Positions 26,201-38,200 of a DNA stretch of 64,000 nucleotides are shown one piece after another. The notes beneath the pieces are model-generated. The model saw nothing but the letters and a program-made list of their open reading frames with translations, was not told the origin of the DNA and searched no databases. The position numbers and the translations under genes are program-made. Position 1 is the first letter of the stretch, and every line of letters starts with the position of its first letter. The stretch comes from Liolophura sinensis (taxonomy: Eukaryota; Mollusca; Polyplacophora; Chitonida; Chitonidae), in contig NC_088301.1 in assembly GCF_032854445.1 (NCBI RefSeq), positions 19,523,808 through 19,587,807 on the forward strand, given 5' to 3'.

Positions 26201-29200
26201 TGTGCCAAAGGTTGTGTGCCCAAAGCTGTGTGCCCATGGTTGTGTGCCGAAGGCTGTGTGCCGAAGGCTGTGTGCCCATGGTTGCGTGCCCAAGGCTGTG
26301 TGCCCATGGTTGCGTGCCCAAAGCTGTGTGCCCATGGTTGTGTGCCCATTTGTTGTGTGCCCAAGGTTGTGTGCCCAAGGTGAACATCTTCATGTATAAG
26401 GCCTTGCAATTTGTTCTTTTAAATCCACTCCCTGATGGTTATCCGTCTCTGTATGTTTTGTTTTTAGCTGATTTTCACTGCATTGTATTTCAGGCTACAT
26501 GTAAGTGGGAAAAAATACTCAGTTATGGCCCATGACCAAGATAGCACCATCTGGATGCTGCTAAAGGGAAGACAGCTGTCTGATATAACCCATTACTCTG
26601 CATCTGAAGGGCTTCCCGTCACCCCTCAACCATTTTGCATATGAAAAAGCAACTTTGAGTGGAGTTTATGCACTTTTTAAATTTGCTCATGGAGACAAAA
26701 CTACACAGATTAGGTAGACAGATATCAGGGCTTTGCAAAACGAAAGAAGAATTTATACAGTACAGGCACTTGTAAATGTTAGGACTGTAGGACTTAAAGT
26801 GAAAGATGGCACCCGACTAATGTTTTTGTCCACTGAAAAACTACCATTCAGGGGATCTTAAACTGGGATTTAATATTTTTTAGATTTTTTCAACCCAGTA
26901 AAATTTAGGGAGACTTTGCCTTGATACAGCTTCAGCACATCTCTATTATCGACAGCAAGGTGACGTCACATCTACTCCAGTTCTCTTACATCGATATCAT
27001 TTTCTGTATAATAGTCTTAACAGTAGCCTTTGTCAGATGGAAATTGTGAACTTCGCCGATGAAGGCCCACGTGATAAATATAGTTTTCTCAGAAACTGGA
27101 CATACTGGAAGAGTATTTCTTCCACTGCTTGAGCTGTTGATACAGTAAGCCTACTTTGTGATACCGTCGTTGAATATTACACGGCATGTAAATCAGCTAA
27201 TTTTACGTGAGTGCTGGTCCGTAAATGATACAAACCTGTCCCAGGTCAGCGATTTATATATATGTAGCCGAGAGGCCATTTCCCAGCCTCTCTACTAAAT
27301 CGTTGTAAACAATCTCATCATGATGTCATGTGCAGTAGTTTTGTGTTTTCATATTTCACTTCATGGAGTGAATGGGTAAAGGCTACGTCACAGCTTAGAC
27401 CGCGGATGTGATCTGATACCCTCGCCGCAAAGCAAGAGACTAAATCTGATTGGGGTAATTGTTAAATCTTAATTGTTTTATCAGATCAGGAAGACTATCA
27501 CTGTTACAGACTGATCACGACTGTTTTGAACCAGTGGAAGGACAGAATACAAAAGTACAAAACAACAATCGAATAAATAAATACCTATATGTATCTTTGT
27601 TTTCCCTACAGGAGTGCAGTGGGAATGAGTTCTCCACAGTTGGGTACATGGATTTCTGGATGAGATCTATCCATGCCCACGCCGCTGACAATGCTCGGCA
27701 GAGTGTGGACCAGAGCATGTTATCTCCCCCTATCTTTGTTGTTGGGACGCATCGGGACTCTTTACATCCAGATCCTACAGTACGACAAAATATGGTGAGA
27801 CTCTAAAACTTAATTTGCATAATACATGTAGAGACACACATTCTATTCCAAACACGTAAATCCGATTATCATTAATATTTAGAAAATCATGTTGATCAGT
27901 TTTGTGTTTTGTGTAACTGTGAAAACAGAAATATTGAGTGCAATATAAAATGAGATTTTCATTTTTCAGAGTTACACTACTCATGTATTACCAGTAAATA
28001 TGGTAAATGATCTAAAGCTTCCCACGTGAGTTACTGTCGTTAACTTTTGCACGATCTGGATTGGAGGCAAGATGACAGAAAAGAGTGATTAGCCTGCTGC
28101 TCGTTATGTTTCCCTGCATGGCACTTTGTAGCTCTGGTTGCTAATCCTCGCCACATTGGTGTCAAGTCACCGACACTGAGGTGTTCAGGTCTCCTGACTA
28201 GTAGGCTTACATGTACATCTCTAAAAATAGACATGAATGGAATTCAAGAAAGTATTAAAATAGGCGATATCTATAAGAAACATTTAAATTCCAAACACTG
28301 TCTCAAAGCATGACCTCGCCAAACAATGTACATCCACAATATACACTGATTATTTGGGCTTGTTTATTACATTCTTGAACTGTCAGTATAATCCCCTGAC
28401 CAACCTTGATGCTCTCCCGCATTAGTAAGAAACACAATTAAGGCAATGAATCTTGGGATACACTTTCCAAGTCCTGAAACTTTAGGTCATTTACCATACA
28501 TATTTTAATAGGTTGGCTCACATTATATAATTCATTGTTTATTGAATGTAGTTTATACACACAAATGGATTAAGCTTGGATCCAATGAATTAAATTCCAG
28601 CCAATCAAAATAGCCATAGTTCATGCAATCAGATAGCCTGGATGCTGTCTAAAACAGCCAGTAGTTTCACACTGTTTTCAGCCAATAATATTTCAGTAGC
28701 AGGGTGTTGCAGCCAATAGATTTAGAGTGGCCTGATGAGTCAGGGAAAGTTTTCAGAGCACATGGCTGAATTAGCCAGTTGCAGTCTGCATGTGAGGATC
28801 CAACTTATCTACTGCATTGACTATACGCAGCCTCCTTGTTCCAACTAAATTTCGTGGAATATGAAACATTTCCTGCCTGAAATAATACGCACCTGAGCTG
28901 TATAGTCTATGCTTCTTTCTTATCTAAGTTTTGTGGGCAAACCTATAACAGATTGCTTATGCATGGCTATTGCAACAGAGCAGTGGTCAATTCAGGTTAG
29001 TATATCAGTTTTGAGTGCACATCAGTATGCATGCACAGAACATCGCTCACGGCAGACACACAGAACATCGCTTACGGCAGACACGCAGATGCATATGGCG
29101 ATTTATCAGCTGTGTATACATGTGTTACAGGCGACAACCCAAGACTCGGCTCTGTTTTATTTTTGTGTGTGTGTATCTTTCAAAGTTTTTGACTCTGAGG

Positions 29201-32200
29201 ATAGTACAAGTGGTTAAAATTCACAAGGTAAAGTTTAAGGATATTTTTCTGAATTGAATGTGACTGACAATGTAGCTGAGGGGGATTTACTGTCATTTAT
29301 CTCTCTGTAGGCTCCTATAGGATATCTCTCGCACAACCAACACCCAGTATCTACATGTGGCTTATTGAGAACAATGTAATTATTCTTCATCTGGGACAGT
29401 TGGATTATTTGGAAAGCTTAGGCAGTACAAGAGGGGTATCACTGGCAGGGTTTTCATTTAGAATTGGGGAAGGAGGTCAGAGTTCAAAAGTAGGCAGCTG
29501 AATTGAAAATAATTGTTTCAGAGATACTGTTTGTTTAAATAGTAAGAATATTCAAAGTAGGCGGCTACGGCGACGGCAGTGGACAGCTGTCTGCAGCCTG
29601 CTACTTGCCCTCTTTGAACACCCTGCACTGGAGTGATGATTTTTCTATATAATGTAGTCAGTTGTGTTAAACATTTGAAAATGTGCTGTCAGGAAGTTGT
29701 TTGCTATAGAATACCATTGATCACCTTTGTAATGTTTTTTTGTTGTGTAGGTAGAAGAAAAGTTCCACCAACTCGAGCTTTACATCAAAGATAAACCGTA
29801 TGCCAAACACATCATCACCCCGTTCTTTGCTGTAGAGAACAGTTTAGAGGGAGAAGAAACAGTAAGTCTTTTTTGCACATTAAGGTACATAAATAACGTA
29901 AAATTTTGTCTCAAAAATTACACTTTTGGATGGGAATAAATGTCATATAGTATTAATTATGATGATGAAACTTACATTTTTCCATAAGATATTATCCTAC
30001 CTTCCAAACTAACCTCAAAATGCCTTTCTAAGATTATTAGAATGCTTAGAATCAGGAAAAAGGGCAACTTACATTTAGTTATGAGCAAAATTTTAGGACA
30101 TTTACCATCTGATGTTTCAGATGGGAAGGTATGTCAGCAACCTGCAGATGGTCGTGGGTTTCCCCCTGGCTCTGCCTGGTTTCCTTCCACTGTTATGCTG
30201 GCTGCCGTCGTATAAGTGGAATATTCTTGAGTACGGCGTAAAACATCAGTCAGATAAATAAATAAATCTGATGTTTCAGTCTGTGTATAAAACAAGTGTC
30301 AATAGACATTTATCACATGTTTGTAGAAATAGTCAAAGGCTATATAGACTTTTCCTTCAATCCCTCTTGTTGGATTTATATGTAGTGCGAAGATCTTAGG
30401 AAGGATACATGTATATTTACCTGTGGCAAATCATTCACAGAAATTAGTCCAGACATGTATAAAAAGTGTAAATATTCTGGATATCAGAACTCCTCCAAGC
30501 TGGTCACATTGACAACAGTATGTAGCTCACGGCCAGAATGGAAGAACACTGTTATGTGTGTGTGTGTGTGTGTACAGGTGTCTGAGTTACGACACGAGAT
30601 AGAAGAGGTGTCCTCCAGGGAGCCGTACATGGGAGAACAGAGACCGCTGAAGTGGCTCAGGTTTGAACACAGGCTGGAGGAGCTGGTGGCAGAGGGCTCA
30701 CACTACGCTACGTACGACCAGGTACTTATACCGTAGAAAACATGTGGATGCCAGGGGTATCCTATGCCACTGACACTGGCTGCCTCGGGTCAGTATAACT
30801 ATCAGGGTGACTTGGTAATCATTTTTTGCACCCTAAAATGAAGTATGAGAAACTTATTTGCACCCATACTTTTGGACATCACATAAACTAAATAAAGGAC
30901 AAGACATTTCTCAAATCAGGAGCTAGGTTTGTTATAGACATGTTTATGGTGAGGTTGGGTGGTGTCCTCTGGGCTGTAAAGATCCAACATCCTCACGATG
31001 ATTGTCATGTACATGGTGTGGTTGGGTGGAATCCTCTGAGCTGTAAAGACCCAGTGTCTTCAAAATGATTGTCATGTACATGGTGAGGTTGGGTGGTGTC
31101 CTCTGGGCTGTAAAGATCCACTTTCCTCAAGATGATTGTCATGTGCATGATAAGGTTGGGTGTTTTCCTCTGGGCTGTAATGTCAGGTTTCCTCCAGATG
31201 ATTGTCATGTACATGGTGTGGCTGGGCGGTGTCCTCTGGGCTGTAAAGATCCAGTTTCCTCAAAATGATTGTCATGTACATGTACATGGTGAGGTTGGGT
31301 GGTTTCCTCTGGGCTGTAAAGATCCAGTTTCCTCAAGATGATTGTCATGTACATGGTGAGGTTGGGTGGTTTCCTCTGGACTGTAAAGATCCAGTTTCCT
31401 CAAGATGATTGTCATGTACATAGTGAGGTTGGGTGGTGTTGTTTAGACTGTAAAGATCCAGTTTCCTCAAGATGATTGTCATTTACATGGTGAGGTTGGG
31501 TGGTGTCCTCTGGGCTGTAAAGATCCAGTTTCCTCAAGATGATTGTCATGTACATGGTGAGGTTGGGTGGTTTCCTCTGGGCTGTAAAGATCAGGTTTCC
31601 TCAAGGTGATTGTCATGTACATGGTAAGGTTGGGTGGTGTCCTCTGGGCTGTAAAGATCCAGTTTCTTCAAGACGATTGTTATGCACATGTATATGGTGA
31701 GGCTGGATGGTTTCCTCTTTTCTTTAAAGGCCCAGTTTCCTCAGTAGGTTTGTCATGTACGTGTACAAGGTACATATGATTAGGTTGGATGGTTTCCTCT
31801 GGGCTCCAGTTCCTCCACTGTCAGGCCCGAGATCATGCTCTCTAGATCCAGCCTTGAAGCCTTTATGTCTGGTGTTGTCAGATAGAGGATATAGCCGGAG
31901 AAGAGGAGATCACCAGTGACACTGAGGTGAAGACCATGTTACAGTTCTACCACGACTTGGGCCTGGTCATATACTACGGGGGGTCGGGTGCATTAGACAA
32001 TCTGCTGAGGAACACTGTGATACTCAACCCTCAATGGCTCATCCACCTGTTGAAGCGGATCATTGCTGCCACAGAGGTCAAAGATAAGGTGAGCAGGCGA
32101 TAATATACAAACAATTGGGAAAGTATTTTTACTACCATACCATCTGTAATTCCCCATGTTTTTTTTTTTTTTTTTTTTTTAAGAACTAGAATCCAAGGCT

Positions 32201-35200
32201 CTTTAGGGCATTTATTTTAAGCGCAGTGTGTTCTGCATGATGGACAGGGTGTACCAATTTTACATAAAAAGCATTTCTCTTTTATGTTTTTCAAGAAATG
32301 TTTTCACAGGAATCCTTATCTTTTTATGTGAACAGTGGAAATTGTTGACATGATGAGAGGACTGTATATAAATTGACCTACTCTCACTTCAGATGACATG
32401 TGTTTTACACAACAACATATTATCTTCTTGGATGAGTATTCATGACTTTCCGGTTTGTGGGTTTCAGACATGGTTGTCATTGGCGTCTGATTGGCAGAAA
32501 CTGGAGGATTGTGGGATACTCCAAGAGTCTCTTCTAGATTATCTGTGGCATGACGTTCTGGACCAGAAGTTTGTTCTCCTCAGTCTTATGGAGAAGTTTG
32601 ATCTGCTGTGTACGAGGCCACAAGTAACCTCTATGGTGAGTATGAAAACATAAACTAATATTTACAGCAATAAATGAAGTGGCCATTGTGGCCAAGGGGC
32701 TAGCGTGCTAGTGCAGCACAGTGAGTTCAATTTCTGTGAGTTCAAGTCCATCTCAGGCTGATTTCATCTCCAGTTGACGTTGGAGCGTGTACCAGCAACC
32801 AGTGGTGGTGGGTTACCCCCAGACAGTTGCCTCCCAGCATGGCTTAAAACTCTAATCAAATGAATAAATAAAATAAATACAGTAATGAACTGCTGTAGAA
32901 TTCATTCACCGCCTGTCAAGTTTCGCAAAACATTATATTATCTCACATTGTTCAGGCCATGAGATGATACATGCATGTACCCACTTCTGTTGATCGGGGG
33001 CCTGCATGGCCAAAGCAGTTAGCACACAAGGCGCAATGTCCCAGGAGCCTCTCACCAATGCGCTCACTCTGAATTAAAGTTCATTCTCATGCTATCTTCC
33101 TCTTCGGCAATACATGGGAAGGCTGGTCACCAACCAGCAGATGGTTTGGGTTACCACCATGGGCTCTACACGTTTTCCTCTCACCATACTGCTGGCCGTC
33201 GTCGTATAAGTGAAATATTCTTGAGTCCGGCATAAAAAAGGAATGAAATAAATAAATAAATACATAAATCTTGTGTTGATCTGACAGATCGATCAGTATG
33301 GAGCAAGTTATTACGTGCCAGTCAGGTTTAAGCCATATGAAGAAGGGAAAAGTTTGTATTGCCCAAACCCCAAAGATGTGACGTTTTACCTGGATTTTAA
33401 TGGATTCCTCCCGGGTAAGATTTTTGTATAAATATAGATATTGTAATCTGTTGTACTACTTATAGTTGTATGACTGAGTTATCTAATGGGTGCATGTCCA
33501 CTGAAGCCCACAAGCATTCATTTAGTCCATGGCTGGAGCATCTGTTAGATTCCTCAGGTACTTGTTCCTGGCCACCTTACCTAATCATGAACGAATATAC
33601 TATGAGAATTCAGTGCATTGGTGCTAAAGAAATAAAATGCTTGAGAGATGAATGGATATAATAGGGCAGAATGTGCATTGCCCTTCCCCATCCAGCTTTA
33701 ATGAAATCAGTGAATATTTAAGCTGTTAAATGTCAATAATATGCATATGTATTACACACATGTAAGACAGGACTGGTGTAAACTTTGATTTTGTATAGAT
33801 GGCTTATTCCACCGTATCCTCACACGAGCTATCCGCTGGTCTCAGGACCTGGGAGGAATGGAACTGGAGCTCTACAGAAGAGAGGCACGCTTCTTTCTGG
33901 ATGCTGACCACGATTTTTTCTTGGAAATGTGTCCACGTCCATACTGTAGGATAAAGGTGGGTACAGTATGTATCTTCATCTATACTGCAGGATAAAGGTG
34001 GGTACAGTATGTATCCTCATTTACATTGTAGGATAAATGTGGGTACATCGTATGTCTTCGTCTAAACTGCAGGATAAAAGTGAGTACAGTATGTGTTCTC
34101 ATCTATACTGCAGGATAAAGGTTAGTGCAGTATGTATCCTCATCTATGTTGCAGGATAAAGGTGGGTACAATATGTATCCTCATCTATACTGCAGGATAA
34201 AGGTGGGTACAATATGTATCCTCATCTATACTGCAGGATAAAGGTGGGTACAATATGTATCCTCATCTATACTGCAGGATAAAGGTGGGTACAATATGTA
34301 TCCTCATCTATACTGCAGGATAAAGGTGGGTACAATATGTATCCTCATCGATACTGCAGGATAAAGGTGGGTACAATATGTATCCTCATCTATACTGCAG
34401 GATAAAGGTGGGTACAATATGTATCCTCATCTATACTGCAGGATAAAGGTGGGTGCAGTGTGGATTTTCATCTACACTGCAGGATAAAGGTTGGTACAGT
34501 ATGTATCTTCATCTGTACTGTAAGATGAACATGGGTACATCACATGTCATCCATACTGCAGGCTAAAAGTGGATACAGCATGTGTCCTCATAGTTATTCG
34601 CATATTGGAAGGTGTGTCAATGCTATTTTCAGATCACGAGAACGCTCATCAGAGGCATCGTTCCTCAGAGTAGCATTTGTAGTTTATGGACTAAACCCAT
34701 GTAACATGTGTTGTATAGGTTCAGCTTCACCCATGTCTTCTGTCTTCCAGGTTGCTGTGGTGAATGTCCGTGAGACCAGTGATACAGAGGACGGTGAGGG
34801 AAACAAAGATGTGCTATCTCCCAACCCCAAAGCTTGTGCCAAAGTAAGAACACACACTGTACAGCCTTCACATTGAGCCAGATCTTAATGTACATGGTGT
34901 TAGGCCAGACCTGTTGTTTTCAATGTGCGATCTGCCCAGGCGATAAAAAGAACCTTTTTTGTTGCTCTAAATGCTGCCCTGTCAGTAAGTCAGCCTTTCA
35001 AACTTTTGAGATTCTGTCTTTCCCATCGAGGTGCCTTGCAAGACAGATCTTTTTAAGGGATGTTGGCAGTATCAGAATCTGCCCTTATTTATTACAATTA
35101 TGCCAGATAATTGCTGTATGTATTTTAGGTTGTGAACATAATGAGAAATGTGATGAAAAATTAAGATATCAATCCAACAAAGCGACAACCATAATACTGA

Positions 35201-38200
35201 CAACATAATATACTGTAGTGTATTTCACCTAAAGTGTATCATTTTTGAAATCACACATTTGGCTTGATTCTGATTGATTCACTCACCCTTAATGGTGAGA
35301 TTTCCACGAAGTTTGATTAGTTTCTTATCAGGAAAACTGAAGTGTTGACATCAGAAGTATCCTTTTAAGGCTTTTATGTGCTTCTGAAAGCCTATTTTTA
35401 CATACCAAACTGAAACACACTATGTAACAACAATCAGTGAAAGAAAGAAATACAGGTGTTTCCGTATGTTTCTCAGGTAAGGAACTTCTTGGAGTCGACT
35501 CTGTCAGACCTGAAGGCCATGTGGATGAGGAGGTTATACTGCCGGGCCAGCGTGGAGTGCCCCTGCGGGAGGGTCTGTAAGCTCCACAACAACTCTGCCT
35601 GTCAGCTTAACCCTTGTATACACTTTCTGGATTTAGATGAATGTTTGGCAAACAAGGTAGGTTGAGAGTTACCTCCCCTTGCTTGTGTCATAAATTTTGA
35701 GATACCGTATTTCACCTAAATTTTATCCTTTTTTATAGTTTAGTATTTGGAAGTGACACATTTTGCTTAATTATGATTGATTCGTCCATCTTATAATGCC
35801 ACTTAAAGAGTTGTTTGTGGTTTGATTAATTTCTGAAGAGAAAAACTTATGTTGGCATCAACAGTATCGTGGTAAAGTCCACATGTGTTTCTGAAACTGC
35901 ATTTGTACTGGTCAAACTTTCACCAGAGTACAATAAATCTAATGATGACAGATGGCAGCATATAGACATTTGCCTTAATGGGGACATTTACAGTTGATTA
36001 ACGTAGACTCAAGGAAAAGGCAGCCGAAGCCTTATGACACACATGGCATCCATGGTATTTATGTGTTTGGTTGATAGTCTGGTAAAACTTGATGTGGTTT
36101 GTGTGGTTTTCAGGTGGTGTTGTGTGAACACCGTCGTGTGAAGACAAACAAGTTCACAAAGTGGTTTCCTGAGCCCATCCACTTGGGTTAGTATGGAGAA
36201 GACCTGGCAGTTGAAGAGATTGTGTTACGCCAAGTATATTAATATATATCAAGTGGGCATAAAAAATTGGGCCGTACTTTGACACTCAATATCTCCGAAA
36301 CCCTCTTACGTCAGCTTCTAAAAAATTACACACTCAAAAGCCATTATGTCCTAAGTATACAGACCAAATTTTAATTTCATCCTTCAGGATTTCTGTTCAA
36401 GGGACCAAAATCAAAACAGAGTCAAAAACGCATGTTCCGGGCATTTCAGAATGTTGTTCTACCTTGTTTTACTTGAAAATGTTATCAATTCCTTGTCCGG
36501 CCGCAGAGAAAACGACACTTGATTGATACGTGTCACACCAGTGCAGCGCATGCTCTACTCATGACACCTGACAGGTGATGCAATCTGGGTCACCGAAACA
36601 TGCGTTTCTGAGGCTATGTTTTCAGTTTAACCCTGTGTACAGACTACTCAAGCTATTACCTTGAAAATTGGTCAGTATATTAACCAAATCATGCCATTTG
36701 AATGTCTTAAGTTTGAAAGGGTTTGAACAAAGGATAATGGAGCAATGCAGCATCAAAGTACGGCCCATTTTTTTTATGCCCACCGGATATTAATATGCCA
36801 TATATATATATATGCCACCTGGCATTAACTTAAGCCTTACATGGCTGTCTTTACTACCATTCATAAGTAGTAAGATTTTTATGAAGAAACTGAATATGCT
36901 ACAACATATACTCAATATTATGTATTTTCTAGACCCAAGTACTTAGTATCTTTGGACTAAATTTGTTCTGCCACTTGCAGCAATTTATTTACCTCGCATT
37001 CAAGATTTTCACTAGTTGTAAGCTACATCACTTCATCAATCGCGTCGATGCAGTTAGCGAAGTTGAAAACAGACATGGTCCGTGTCAAAGCCTTGTTGTG
37101 GACTGAAAACAAAGTTGTAAACTTGATATATCTACTGAAAGGGTATTTTCAATTTGAGTAAAAAAGAAAGTGAAAATGTTTCGTTTATTAGTTAAATTAT
37201 TCAGACTTCTATAAGTCCCTGAAGTGAAACAGAAATCCTATTTGACTGATCAGAGGAATGAAAAATCATATCTGCATACTCCTTTGCATCAGTATTCATA
37301 AACTGTATTTTATCGATTTTGCTCACCTTCAGGACAGGTGATTTTCATCAATGGCTTTATGTCCTCATTCCATTCAGGTTCCCATGGGCCAGTGCTGCCG
37401 AGTATATTCTTGGAGGAGACCCATGGGAATATAGAGAAGCAATGTCCAAACCTGCCGTCCTGGGTAAAGGGAGCGGCCAAACTGCTGAATGGGGGACTGG
37501 AAGACCAGGACTGGCTGTCTCTGGCCAAACAGTTAGGTCAGTCAGCCATACATCAGCAGTACCTGGTAGTTGGTATTGTATTACAGGAAGACCAGGACTG
37601 GCTGTCTCTGACCAAACGGTTAGGTCAGCCAGCCATACATCAGTAGTACCTGGTAGTTGGTATTGTATTACAGGAAGACCAGGACTGGCTGTCTCTGGCC
37701 AAACAGTTAGGTCAGCCAGCCATACATCAGCAGTACCTGGTAGTTGGTATTGTATTACAGGAAGACCAGGACTGGCTGTCTCTGGACAAACAGTTAGGTC
37801 AGCCAGCCAGCCATACATCAGTAGTACCTGGTAGTTAGTACTGTGTTACAGGAAGACCAGTACTGGCTGTCTCTGGACAAACAGTTAAGCCAGCCAGCCA
37901 TACATCAGTAGTACCTGGTAGTTGGTACTGTGTTACAGGAAGACCAGGACTGGCTGTCTCTGGCCAAACAGTTAGGCCAGCCAGCCATACATCAGTAGTA
38001 CCTGGTAGTTGGTACTGTGTTACAGGAAGACCAGGACTGGCTGTCTTTGGCCAAACAGTTAGGTCAGCCAGCCATACATCAGTAGTACCTGGTAGTTAGT
38101 ACTGTGTTACAGGAAGACCAGTACTGGCTGTCTCTGGCCAAACAGTTAGGTCAGCCAGCCATACATCAGTAGTACCTGTTAGTTGGTACTGTGTTACAGG

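Noticed and set aside
26079-26535. Overlapping ORFs with Cys-Val-Pro or Gly-His-Thr repeats on both strands
   Set aside because: They are an effect of the 15-bp intronic minisatellite, whose period is a multiple of three; they sit between two confirmed exons.
31005-31341. Repetitive ORFs on both strands in Roco intron 9
   Set aside because: Produced by the 67-bp minisatellite, whose unit is not a multiple of three, so no stable protein repeat results.
34544-34876. ORF extending upstream of Roco exon 14
   Set aside because: Only the part from 34751 follows a good acceptor and continues the COR frame; the upstream part is intron.
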